NCBI GenBank assembly: GCA_963820495.1
Contig: CAWGAF010000002.1
Location: 930,001-994,000 of the forward strand
Source: JBBIPA01 sp963820495
GTDB lineage: Bacteria; Chloroflexota; Dehalococcoidia; GIF9; UBA5629
Direction of reading: 5' to 3'
DNA: 64,000 nt
Positions within the stretch are counted from its first letter, which is position 1, and every line of letters starts with the position of its first letter. Below the pieces are notes generated by a model that saw only the letters and a program-made list of their open reading frames with translations, had not been told where the DNA came from and did no database searches. Positions 32,079-41,311 of the stretch are shown one piece after another. The position numbers were made by a program, and so were the translations under genes.

Positions 32079-35000
32079 ATGCCGAGCAAATGGCAACGAA
32101 TTTTGGAAAGCGCGAACAATAATATGCACTCTGAAGTGGAACAAATAAGATTTCTCTCAGATCAACCTCTTGGTGCTGACAAGGAACGTGAAATGCGCTT
32201 CGGACATCCCAGTATAGTTGAAAACCTGGAGACATTAGTACGTTTATGCCCAACACCTTTCACCATTGGCTTGTTTGGGAAATGGGGCAGTGGAAAGACT
32301 ACTGTACTTGAGGCTCTAAAACGAAAATTTCTTGCTACTGAAGTTGCTGCAATCAAGATTGACGCATGGAAACACGAGGGAGACGCACTCCGACGAACTT
32401 TCTTGCAGGACACAATAAACCAACTCCAAGAGAGACAGGGTAAAAAGCAATATTTAGGCACCGATGTCAAACTAAGTGAAAGCTTGCATGTGCCGATATC
32501 AAGAACGTTTCGGAGCGGCATCAAGCCAAATTGGTCGCTAATATGGCCTCTACTTATAATACTGGCAGTACTAGCGGGAGTCGGATTGCTAATAAATGCG
32601 CTATCACCAAGCAACCTCGGAACATATATGTCAACGGTTTTGGGGGGAGGGCTAATAGTAGGAGTATTACTGTGGCTTTTGCAGCAATCCATTACTACCG
32701 AAACCATAACGAGAACGATCGACCGTTTCCAAGATCCTCAGGAGTTTGAAACGGAGTTCAAGAAGATTATCAGTCAGATAGCCGCGGAAAAACTGCTCGT
32801 TATAGTTGATAATCTGGATCGCTTGTCTTGTGATAAAGCGATAGAACTACTATCAATAATAAAAACGTTCTTGGAGCAAAGAAAGTGCGTTTTTCTAATT
32901 GCTTGTGATGCTGACGCTATTAAAAAACACTTGGAAACACGATATTCTCCAGATTATGAAAACATGGATGCCGTTTCTGCAATCGATGGTGATGAGTTTC
33001 TTCGGAAATTCTTTAATAGTTGCCTTATAATTCCAGAATTTATAGATACCGAACTCCAGAGTTACGCTGAAAGCCTGCTAGAAGAGACGAATCTATCTGT
33101 AGCAGATTTGTCAGATGTCGCCTATGTCATTGCAAAAGCGTTTCGCGGCAATCCTCGCCAAATTAAACAGTTCATTAATATCCTTCTATCACACTTCTTG
33201 CTTGCGAAAGAGAGGGAGGCATCGGGAGAACTACCGAAGGACAGTATTACAGGAAACGTAGCTTACTTAGCAAAAGATTTAATAATAAGGCTACAATTCC
33301 CCGAGAACTATGATTCAGTGACGCGAGAAGAAACCAGGGATGCCCTCAATAAGAAGTTAAACGATTTTCTACGCGCTACGCGACCTATCCATGTTGAGGA
33401 TAATAGACCGTTTCGCTACCTTAAAATATCACAACAAGAAATCGAAATACCAGAAACAAGGGGACTGCAGCTTGCTCTTCAGGACAATAATGTAGAGTCA
33501 GCCAAGAAAACAATCGGAGACTTTCAGACAGATACTACGAAGTTGACTGCCTTTCGCAAATTCATCTCAAGTTTCATTGACAGAAATAGGGGCAGAGGAC
33601 TTTTGCTGTCCAACATAGTTTCATCAACTCTTTCCGCGCTGCAAGAACTGGGATTAACATTGGACAGAATTTTTTACCAAGAAATTGCCGAGTTATTTAC
33701 TGACGATGGTCAGCTCGGTACGCAACTGCAAAATTTTAGCCCGAGAATAATATTCAACGAAGTTATTACCAAATGTGAAAAGCAGCAAGGGGACGAGATC
33801 ATTCAGAGGTGTTCAGGTTTATTTAGTAACCCTGATCAAATTAGACGTGATGACCGCGAGAGTTATATCAGAGACCTGCTACAGGAGTTCATCAACCACA
33901 AAGACCGGCTCAATGCTACGAGGAAAAAAGAAGTAAGCAGTGCGATCGCTCAAAAATACTGTCGTTATGATATTTTAGCGATGTTTATCGGCAGAACTAG
34001 TGAACAAAAGGATTTTGTACATGAGGAGACGATGAGCAAGTTCATTGGAGAAATCTCTGGGAACGATGTTGAGGAAACGGAGCGACTTCAAGGAAAGTTT
34101 AGTCTTCTAGCAGACTTCAAAGGAGTCATCAGTGACAAGAACCTTGCAGAGATTGTCACTCAGTGTACGGCACTGCTTTTAACGGAGACGACAAAACCAT
34201 ACCGCAATGAAAAGCACAATTTTTTGGCATGCATCGATCATATGGTTGATAGTTTTGGTGAGCGACTTGCGAAAACAGACATAAAAGTTATGAATCCATT
34301 TACTCAGCAAATCATTGGAGGAATAAATGCACTTGGGCCTTTGGCACAAAAACGCATATTTATTCCGGTCTGTCTTTGGTTAGCAGGAGCAATTAACGAT
34401 CCTCCGAAGTCTCAGATAAACTCGATTGTCAATACATTTTTCGCTGGTGTTGATCCTGATGACCTAAATTTTGTCTTCGGCAAGATAAAAACGAAGAACG
34501 ATAAGGAAAAACTCATAGACAGATATAACAACACTCTTAGACAGAGAGCCATAAATGACCAGACAATATTCGATTTTCTATATCAACTGGCGACCGAAGG
34601 GACTAGAACAGGATGGCTTAAGGATCTGATACAGGCTAATCATCAAATGGCAGTAGCTAGGCTAGAGCAGTTAAACTACCGCGTTGATGACAAAAAAGCC
34701 GTGGTATCTGCGATTTTGATGAAAGTGGATCAAGTGCCAATGTTACAGCGGGAAAGTCTTTATGCCGCCTGCAACAAAATGAAATGCGCAAACGACGCAG
34801 AACTGAAAGAAAAGCTTGTTTCTTACATAAAAACACATTTAAGAGATGCCAATCCTGATATTCAAAAGATAGGGTTGGTTATTCTGCAGGGTGCTAACTA
34901 TCTGTCGCAAACGCAAAAAAGAGACATAACTATAGAGGTAGTGGAATGGCTTTCTACACTGCAGCCGAGTTCTGCCTATCAGCCAAGTTCAGCGCAAAGT

Positions 35001-35318
35001 CCACTCCTAACCTGGGCTGATTTGACTCTAACTCTAAAACAGAAGTTCTTGGATTTTGTCTTCGACAAACTAATTAGGCGTGGTATTAACAGTCAGAGTA
35101 TAGACATGGGCTTCAATATCTTGGGAAGGATAGAACCAAAACCAGAATACAGTGAATACTCGACGTATTTCGATGACGTCTATAACCGTACCGAAACGGA
35201 AGCTAATCCCGAGATAAAGACTCATTTGGTTAATGGGCTTATGGGTTTACAGCCAGCCAAGTTACATAAAGAAAATAAGGAGTTCTGGGAAAAGGTAAGA
35301 CAATTGCCAGGCAAGTAA
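32079..35318 (+). CDS. KAP-family P-loop NTPase, large, membrane-anchored
   Basis: The protein is 1079 aa. Walker A GLFGKWGSGKTT is at residues about 64-75. Two membrane segments (about 152-173 and 184-201) are inserted between Walker A and Walker B, the hallmark of KAP NTPases. Walker B is KLLVIVDNLDRL (about 238-249), and FLIACDADAIKKHL is the sensor region. Arg in AFRGNPRQIKQFIN fits the arginine-finger helix. The C-terminal 600 residues are helical with no recognised catalytic domain. KAP ATPases occur in many anti-phage loci and membrane-associated complexes; a defence role is inferred from the family and the island. Confidence 0.85.
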   Translation: MPSKWQRILESANNNMHSEVEQIRFLSDQPLGADKEREMRFGHPSIVENLETLVRLCPTPFTIGLFGKWGSGKTTVLEALKRKFLATEVAAIKIDAWKHEGDALRRTFLQDTINQLQERQGKKQYLGTDVKLSESLHVPISRTFRSGIKPNWSLIWPLLIILAVLAGVGLLINALSPSNLGTYMSTVLGGGLIVGVLLWLLQQSITTETITRTIDRFQDPQEFETEFKKIISQIAAEKLLVIVDNLDRLSCDKAIELLSIIKTFLEQRKCVFLIACDADAIKKHLETRYSPDYENMDAVSAIDGDEFLRKFFNSCLIIPEFIDTELQSYAESLLEETNLSVADLSDVAYVIAKAFRGNPRQIKQFINILLSHFLLAKEREASGELPKDSITGNVAYLAKDLIIRLQFPENYDSVTREETRDALNKKLNDFLRATRPIHVEDNRPFRYLKISQQEIEIPETRGLQLALQDNNVESAKKTIGDFQTDTTKLTAFRKFISSFIDRNRGRGLLLSNIVSSTLSALQELGLTLDRIFYQEIAELFTDDGQLGTQLQNFSPRIIFNEVITKCEKQQGDEIIQRCSGLFSNPDQIRRDDRESYIRDLLQEFINHKDRLNATRKKEVSSAIAQKYCRYDILAMFIGRTSEQKDFVHEETMSKFIGEISGNDVEETERLQGKFSLLADFKGVISDKNLAEIVTQCTALLLTETTKPYRNEKHNFLACIDHMVDSFGERLAKTDIKVMNPFTQQIIGGINALGPLAQKRIFIPVCLWLAGAINDPPKSQINSIVNTFFAGVDPDDLNFVFGKIKTKNDKEKLIDRYNNTLRQRAINDQTIFDFLYQLATEGTRTGWLKDLIQANHQMAVARLEQLNYRVDDKKAVVSAILMKVDQVPMLQRESLYAACNKMKCANDAELKEKLVSYIKTHLRDANPDIQKIGLVILQGANYLSQTQKRDITIEVVEWLSTLQPSSAYQPSSAQSPLLTWADLTLTLKQKFLDFVFDKLIRRGINSQSIDMGFNILGRIEPKPEYSEYSTYFDDVYNRTETEANPEIKTHLVNGLMGLQPAKLHKENKEFWEKVRQLPGK

Positions 35319-35633
35319 AACCATAGGTAACATTTCGCTAAAAAGTTCAGTCGCCTCTCCAATAAAAAAGACCTTTTGGAGCCCCAATGGCCATTGTGTC
35401 CATCAGTCTCGCAATACCTGTCTCCTCGAGACTTGGCTGATTGTGGTTGATAAACAGCTCGGTTCGTTGTATGATTGTTAGCTAGAGTACCTCAATTCCT
35501 CAAAGCAAATGGAAGTTTCAAGAGGAGGGCAGCGTAATGGGAGCGAAGAAAGGGGGTGATAACTAGATAAACGTAATAAAGGTAGTATATTCAAAAAAGA
35601 TCGTAATTTTAAAAAAATGGGGAGGTAAGCAGA
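35319..35633. other. gap with a solo end of the 646-bp repeat
   Basis: 35341-35373 (AAAAGTTCAGTCGCCTC, then CAATAAAAAAGACC) resembles the first 25-30 bases of the 646-bp repeats. Nothing else is recognised. GGGGAGG at 35619-35625 serves the next gene. Confidence 0.4.
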
Positions 35634-36998
35634 GTGAAAAGATTTTTTTTGATTCCGTTAATTATTTTACTGGTGGGTGTTTTATTTTGGGGTGGTTGTG
35701 GCCAAGCGGTGCCGCAGGCGGTGCCGCAGGCGGTGCCGCAGAGGGAAACTGAAATTCGCATTGGTTCATCAGAATCAGTTACAGGGATGTACGCAGGCTT
35801 TTCTAAAGGCGGGGTTTTCGGTATGAAGACGGCAGTTGATGATATCAATAAACAAGGCGGAATATATGTTGAAGAGTACGGCAAGAAGTTGCCTGTCAAG
35901 CTCATTATTTTAGATAATGAGAGTGACGGGACAAAAGCAGGGTCCCTTGCCGAAGATTTGATCAATAGGGAGAAGGTACAGTTCCTCGCAAACGGCCCTG
36001 GACCAAGTGCCTTATTTGTTGGTATAGCTATCAAAGCTGAAAAGTACAAGATTCCATACGTTGCGGGATTTGGTCCTGTAGAAAGCTGGCAGCCATCGCG
36101 GATGGAGGCTACCCCGCCCTGGCAATTTGTATGGGGAGTAGGTTTTGCCTTAGTAACACCACCACCACCTGGTGATTTTCGTACCGGGAAGCCAGGATAC
36201 ACTATAGCAGACACCTGGGGAACTTTCATGGAGCTGTACGCTGGTAAAACCAACAAGAAGGTAGCTGTGTTCGCTGCCAATGATCAGGATGGCATAGGCT
36301 GGTTTGCAGGTAATCCACCTGCCCTAAAGCAAATGGGGTTCGAAGTTATTGGTATAGATAAATCGTTGGGTTTGGTTCCACTTGAAACTACAGATTTCTC
36401 AAGCTTAATAAAGGAATGGAAAGACAATAATGCTGAAATATTGTGGGGTATGGCCCCAGGCCCTCTATTCGGAGCAATGTGGAAACAAGCCAGGAGTCTT
36501 GGTTGGATTCCGAAGATTGCCATGGTAGCTAAGGCTCCACTCTTCTGGGAAGAGGTGTCAGCTTGGGGTGGTGACCTGCCCGAAGGTGTAGGTGTTGAGC
36601 GGTGGTGGGATCCAGCATATCCGGCAAGCGAGTGCCCCGGTATTGGTGGTACAACTCCACAATCTCTCGCCGAAAAGTGGTTTAAAGAGTCAGGCCAAGG
36701 TCTGAATCAGGGTATTGGATGGGGCTATGTGCCCATACAGGTCTTAGCTAATGCTATCGAAAGAGCAGGTTCACTTGATGGAGATAAGGTTAGTAAAGCC
36801 ATTGGCGAAACAGACATGCCATCGATCAGTCACCGGGTAGTCTTTACTCAGGAAGAGCATCATTGCCGCCTACCACTCACTTTTGGTCAGTGGCGGAGTG
36901 TTGACAAACCTTGGAAATGGGAATGCCCAATAGTCATCTCTAAGCATGACTGGGTGAAAGCGACGGCTGAGCCTATATTCCCGATTTCTGGCAAATAA
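35634..36998 (+). CDS. ABC transporter substrate-binding lipoprotein (branched-chain amino acid type)
   Basis: GTG start with GGGGAGG upstream. The signal peptide ends FWGGC, so Cys 22 or so is lipid-modified. It is followed by three perfect 12-bp repeats (35706-35741) encoding QAVP three times. The body is a Peripla_BP_6 (LivJ-like) protein: IRIGSSESVTGMYAGFSKGG, then VQFLANGPGPSALFVG. Transmembrane and ATPase subunits are absent nearby. Such proteins are often found with catabolic genes, and the oxidation operon starting at 37295 suggests an aromatic or N-heterocyclic ligand. A hairpin at 37064-37109 probably separates the transcripts. Confidence 0.88.
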   Translation: MKRFFLIPLIILLVGVLFWGGCGQAVPQAVPQAVPQRETEIRIGSSESVTGMYAGFSKGGVFGMKTAVDDINKQGGIYVEEYGKKLPVKLIILDNESDGTKAGSLAEDLINREKVQFLANGPGPSALFVGIAIKAEKYKIPYVAGFGPVESWQPSRMEATPPWQFVWGVGFALVTPPPPGDFRTGKPGYTIADTWGTFMELYAGKTNKKVAVFAANDQDGIGWFAGNPPALKQMGFEVIGIDKSLGLVPLETTDFSSLIKEWKDNNAEILWGMAPGPLFGAMWKQARSLGWIPKIAMVAKAPLFWEEVSAWGGDLPEGVGVERWWDPAYPASECPGIGGTTPQSLAEKWFKESGQGLNQGIGWGYVPIQVLANAIERAGSLDGDKVSKAIGETDMPSISHRVVFTQEEHHCRLPLTFGQWRSVDKPWKWECPIVISKHDWVKATAEPIFPISGK

Positions 36999-37063
36999 TA
37001 AGATTGTTTGGCAACCTATATTCACATTACCCCTTTTGCTCGATGAGGGCTTTGCCTCAAAAG

Positions 37064-37109
37064 TCTTGGAGGTGGTCTTAAATTGAGAAGACACCATCTC
37101 CAAGATTTT
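37064..37109 (+). terminator. hairpin after the substrate-binding protein gene
   Basis: TCTTGGAGGTGGTCTT pairs with AAGACACCATCTCCAAGA (one bulge, one G-T pair), followed by only four T. It is probably a terminator. Confidence 0.6.
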
Positions 37110-37294
37110 ATCGACATAAAAGTGCGGATTCCAAAAGAGCGCAGGGCATCTTTAAATATAGCTTTTGGTGGAATATAGAACAGTATCATTTTATACGTTA
37201 TACCGAGGAAACTGAAGGGCTACAAATACTTAAGCCCGGTACTGGCTAAACGCCAAACATATTAAACTAGATTAAAAACTTAAAGGGGGGGTGC

Positions 37295-38170
37295 ATGCAC
37301 AGAAAAATTAGGCAATTCGAACTACTCGAGCCAACTACAATAAAAGAAGCTGCTCAGCTCCTGGCAAGTCATGGAGATAAAGCCAAGATACTTATGGGCG
37401 GAGTAGACCTCGTGTCTAGGATGATGCGCTGGCAAATTAAACCCGAATATGTGGTCAGTATCAGAAGGATACCCGGTCTGGATTATGTCGAGGGTGATGG
37501 GAAAAGGGGACTGAAAATCGGCGCCATGACCACATTGCGCTCTATCGAGCTTTCCCAAACAATTGAGCGAGACTATGCGGTTTTGTATGAAGCTGTTCGT
37601 CAAATAGCTTCAATTCAAGTAAAAACAATGAGCACGGTAGTAGGAAATCTATGCGTATCAACCCCTGCGTCCGATATAGCGCCAGTGCTTTGTGTCCTTG
37701 AGGCTAAGCTTAAGATAGTAGGGAAAAATAAAGACAAAGTAGTACCGATCGAAGATTTTTTTGTTGACGTGGGTAAGACTGTTTTGGAACCAGGTCAAAT
37801 TGTCACCGAGATCCAGATACCGGCAGCTTCACCCGAAACAGGCGCGGCATTTTTTAAGCTAAAGCCTGTCAAGGCTTCTATTTCAAAAGTCAATGCCGCA
37901 GTGATGTTGGGTATTAAAAATGGCACCTGTAATAAGGCTAGGATAGCGCTGGGTTCAGTGGCTCCCAAAATGATAAGAGCTACACGAGCCGAGGAAACCA
38001 TTGGGGGTAAGATGGTTGATGAAGATTTAATTGTCAGAACTGCGGAGGCGGCCGCTGAGGAATCGAAGCCAATAACTGACCTGAGGTCGACAGAGGAATA
38101 CAGGAAGGAGATGGTTGCAGTATTGGTCAGGCGTGCTATTAAGGCAGCCTTGGAAAGAGCAAAGAAATAA
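37295..38170 (+). CDS. molybdenum hydroxylase FAD-binding subunit (CoxM/XdhB-like)
   Basis: The protein is 291 aa. FELLEPTTIKEAAQLL and ILMGGVDLVSRM carry the first FAD-contact motif (usually AGGTD/NL; here MGGVDL). TVVGNLCVSTPASDIAPVLC matches the second (TxGGNxxxxxPxxD). This is the middle subunit of xanthine-dehydrogenase-family enzymes and passes electrons from the Fe-S clusters to FAD. It is followed by the 2Fe-2S and molybdopterin subunits, with gaps or overlaps of only a few bases, so the three form one complex and operon. Confidence 0.9.
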   Translation: MHRKIRQFELLEPTTIKEAAQLLASHGDKAKILMGGVDLVSRMMRWQIKPEYVVSIRRIPGLDYVEGDGKRGLKIGAMTTLRSIELSQTIERDYAVLYEAVRQIASIQVKTMSTVVGNLCVSTPASDIAPVLCVLEAKLKIVGKNKDKVVPIEDFFVDVGKTVLEPGQIVTEIQIPAASPETGAAFFKLKPVKASISKVNAAVMLGIKNGTCNKARIALGSVAPKMIRATRAEETIGGKMVDEDLIVRTAEAAAEESKPITDLRSTEEYRKEMVAVLVRRAIKAALERAKK

Positions 38171-38187
38171 GGATGGGAGAGAAAGCA

Positions 38188-38679
38188 ATGAAGAAAGAGT
38201 TAGCAACATTTATAGTGAATGGTGAGCAATATGAAGAGGCAATTACATCAAACATGACATTGCTTGAGCTTCTCAGAGAAAGGCTAGGGCTTACAGGGAC
38301 AAAACAGGGTTGTACGGGGAGCGGTAATTGCGGAGCTTGCACTGTGCTTGTGGATGATAACCCCACACTTTCCTGTTTAACTTTAGCTGCAACAGTAAAG
38401 GGTCAAAACATAACTACTATAGAGGGATTAGCTAAAGGTACTACCTTGGACCCGGTACAAAAGGCTTTTATAGATTATGGCGCAATACAGTGTGGTTTCT
38501 GTACCCCGGGCATGGTTCTTTCCGCCAGAGCTTTATTGGATAGAAAACCGAATCCGACGAGGGCGGAGGTTAAAGAAGCCCTGGCGGGTAACCTTTGCCG
38601 TTGTACCGGTTATGTGAAAATTGTTGATGCAGTTCTAGCGGCAGCAAAAAATAGTGGAAAGGGCGGACAAATCAAATGA
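38188..38679 (+). CDS. molybdenum hydroxylase 2Fe-2S subunit (CoxS/XdhC-like)
   Basis: ATG 38188 is chosen because GGGAGAG lies just before it; an in-frame ATG at 38173 adds five residues. The N-terminal ferredoxin cluster ligands are in GCTGSGNCGACTVLVDD. The C-terminal cluster ligands are in QCGFCTPGMVLSA and NLCRCTGYVKIVDA. All eight Cys of the two [2Fe-2S] clusters are present. The stop overlaps the large-subunit start (ATGA). Confidence 0.93.
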   Translation: MKKELATFIVNGEQYEEAITSNMTLLELLRERLGLTGTKQGCTGSGNCGACTVLVDDNPTLSCLTLAATVKGQNITTIEGLAKGTTLDPVQKAFIDYGAIQCGFCTPGMVLSARALLDRKPNPTRAEVKEALAGNLCRCTGYVKIVDAVLAAAKNSGKGGQIK

Positions 38680-41018
38680 AAACTGAACATTCAGTCGTAG
38701 GCAAAAGATTACCAGATATCAGCGGTGTCGAGAAAGTTAGCGGAGCAGCAAGGTTTATCTCGGACATAAGTCTACCAGGCATGCTAATTGGGAAGGTACT
38801 CCATAGCCCCTACGCTCACGCCAAAATTTCCAATATTGATACTTCTAAAGCTGAGAAGCTGCGCGGAGTTAAGGCTGTAATAACCTACAAAGATGTGCCT
38901 CAAAAACAATTTACAGGTACGCTTATGAACCTTCAATGTGTAGAGGGTATAGAAGCCTTTGGAGTTTATGATCGCCGAGTTTTGGAGGACAAGGTGCGCT
39001 ATATAGGCGATGCTGTGGCGGCAGTGGCGGCAGTGGACGAAAGTACCGCTGAAGAAGCCATTGAGCTGATCAAGGTTACCTATGAACAGTTGCCGGCAGT
39101 ATTCGACGAGCTGGAGGCAATAAAGAAAGATGCACCAAGAATACACGATCGGTTGCAGAGGCGGCAAGCTAATGGCTTCCCTGGCGAGGAAACTGTGGAA
39201 AAAAACATCGCCGTACATGTCGCTCATAAACCCATTGGTGACGTGGAGCAGGGTTTCCGTGAGGCGGACTACGTCATAGAAGAGATTGCCTATACCACCC
39301 AGCAAAGACAGGCTCCACTGGAGACATTCCACTGCATCGCTACCTTTGATGCCAATGGTAAGCTTACTCTTTGGACACAGACACAGTTGCCCTATCTTAC
39401 ACGGAGGATGATCGCTTATATATTTGACATGCCCGAAGGGATGATCAGAATCAAGAACGAGTATACAGGAGGAGGTTTTGGAACCGGCCTCGTCGTATTA
39501 AGAGAGCCAATATGCATAGCCCTTGCTCAAAAGACAGGCAGACCGATAAAGTTGAGCTATACTAGGCCAGAAGATTTTACAGACAGACCAACCCGAGCTT
39601 GCTTTGGCCCCTACACTGTTAAGATGGGCGTGAAGAAAGATGGCACCATAACAGCCATAGAGAGAAAGGTAATTTCAAGCGCCGGAGCTCATGTGGAATG
39701 TTCTGCGCTCTCGGGACTTATAGCTACATCAGTCGCCAATCCGTTATATCACCGTAAGACCTACAAAGCAGAGGTAGATGCAATATACACCAATAAAGTC
39801 CCCTGTGGAGCCATGCGGGGATTTGGCAATCCCGAGGAAACATTCATCCGAGAGCAAGTAATGGATGAAGCAGCAGAGAAAATAGGCATGGATCCACTTG
39901 AATTCAGATTGAAAAACCTGTGCCAGATTGGCGACCCTGGAACGTTTGGGCCCGATTTCCCCATAACCAGTATCGCCATGGCAGACTGTATCAAAGTGGG
40001 AGCCGAGAAAATAGGTTGGAAAGAAAAACGAGGCAAGAAGCAGGAAGGCATACACAGGGAAGGTGTAGGTGTATCCTGCATGGCTCATTGCAGCGGCGCC
40101 TATCCTGCGCACGCCGAAATTAGCAATGCAATCGTAAAGTTCAATGAAGACGCTTCCGTGACTTTGTCAGTATTTCCAGCCCCTATCGGTACTCTGGCTT
40201 TCGGTACATTAGCACAAATAACCGCAGAGGTGCTGGGACTCTCTTATGAGGATGTCCATGTGGTCTGGGGAGATACTGATGTTACACCATTTGAAATCGG
40301 TTCCCATGCATCCAGGACGATGTATATTATTGGCAATACTGTGCAAAGAGCCGCCGCCGAGGCAAGGAGAAAGTTGCTGAACCGTGCCGCCAAGAAACTA
40401 GTGGTATCTGCTGAGGAGCTCGATATCAAAAACAAGAGGATATTTGTTAAGACGAAGCCAGAGGCAGGTATTCCAGCAGCAGAGATAACCAAGGAAGCAC
40501 TCTATACTCGTGGTGACGTCGAGCAGATTACAGGTGCTTGTTCGTTCAGACCGTCAACGTCACCACCGCCATACCAGGCAGTATTTACAGAGGTTGAGGT
40601 GGACACCGAGACCGGAGAGGTTAATGTCTTAAAGATGGTGGTAGTAAACGACAGTGGTGTAGCCATAAACCCAATGGTGGTTGAAGGTCAGCTTGAGGGG
40701 GGTGCGGCGCAGGGTCTTGGATATGCTTTGTGGGAACATCCTGTAATGGACAACAAGACAGGAGAAGTATTAACTACTGATTTTGACACGTATAAAATTG
40801 CCAGTACGCTAGATATACCCGAGATGGAGGTTATTCTCATCGAAGAGCCAGAGCCCACTGGTCCCTTCGGGGCTAAAGGCGTGGGCGAACCAGGCTGTGT
40901 TAATCAAGCGTCATCTGTAGCCAATGCTATCTATGACGCAATAGGAGTGCGAATCTGGAAACTCCCCATAACGCCAGAAAGGGTTCTTGACGCGCTAAAG
41001 GCAAAACAGCACCGTTGA
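38676..41018 (+). CDS. molybdenum hydroxylase large (molybdopterin) subunit (CoxL/XdhA-like)
   Basis: The protein is 780 aa, typical length. GGGFGTGLVVLREP and CGAMRGFGNPEETFIREQVMD are molybdopterin-contact motifs. GPFGAKGVGEPGCV holds the catalytic Glu of the family (GxGE). There is no AYRCSFR-type Cys/Se loop of CO dehydrogenase, so CO oxidation is unlikely. A hydroxylase of an N-heterocycle, purine or aromatic substrate is more likely. The neighbouring HyuA/HyuB genes support ring oxidation followed by ATP-dependent opening or carboxylation. Confidence 0.92.
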   Translation: MKTEHSVVGKRLPDISGVEKVSGAARFISDISLPGMLIGKVLHSPYAHAKISNIDTSKAEKLRGVKAVITYKDVPQKQFTGTLMNLQCVEGIEAFGVYDRRVLEDKVRYIGDAVAAVAAVDESTAEEAIELIKVTYEQLPAVFDELEAIKKDAPRIHDRLQRRQANGFPGEETVEKNIAVHVAHKPIGDVEQGFREADYVIEEIAYTTQQRQAPLETFHCIATFDANGKLTLWTQTQLPYLTRRMIAYIFDMPEGMIRIKNEYTGGGFGTGLVVLREPICIALAQKTGRPIKLSYTRPEDFTDRPTRACFGPYTVKMGVKKDGTITAIERKVISSAGAHVECSALSGLIATSVANPLYHRKTYKAEVDAIYTNKVPCGAMRGFGNPEETFIREQVMDEAAEKIGMDPLEFRLKNLCQIGDPGTFGPDFPITSIAMADCIKVGAEKIGWKEKRGKKQEGIHREGVGVSCMAHCSGAYPAHAEISNAIVKFNEDASVTLSVFPAPIGTLAFGTLAQITAEVLGLSYEDVHVVWGDTDVTPFEIGSHASRTMYIIGNTVQRAAAEARRKLLNRAAKKLVVSAEELDIKNKRIFVKTKPEAGIPAAEITKEALYTRGDVEQITGACSFRPSTSPPPYQAVFTEVEVDTETGEVNVLKMVVVNDSGVAINPMVVEGQLEGGAAQGLGYALWEHPVMDNKTGEVLTTDFDTYKIASTLDIPEMEVILIEEPEPTGPFGAKGVGEPGCVNQASSVANAIYDAIGVRIWKLPITPERVLDALKAKQHR

Positions 41019-41311
41019 CAGAAACGTGGAAGTCACATATCTTAACCGGTACTATGCATGGCTGTACTGGCAGGGCTAGAGATCAGGGATACACAACAAG
41101 TTTGGCGCTTGTCAAAGTGGGGAGACAGAGCAGACTTACCCAAAGAGCTGAGCTAACTAAGGCCTAAAGCTATAAAGAACAAGCCATGGTCAGTGTTCTT
41201 TGCTTTCAGATAGTACTTCTTTTAAAAAGTCAGGGAAGAGTAGGTAAATTAGTTACTAGCACTACAAAGCTTTGGGTGCGATTATCAAATTACTATAGCT
41301 AGGGAGGCAAG
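41019..41311. other. gap between the hydroxylase and hydantoinase genes
   Basis: No gene or clear promoter in 293 bp. GGGAGG at 41302-41307 is the ribosome-binding site of the next gene. Confidence 0.4.

Noticed and set aside
38676..41018. Carbon monoxide dehydrogenase identity for the Mo enzyme
   Set aside because: The AYRCSFR-type loop that carries the Cu-binding Cys of CoxL is not present; only general hydroxylase motifs are seen.
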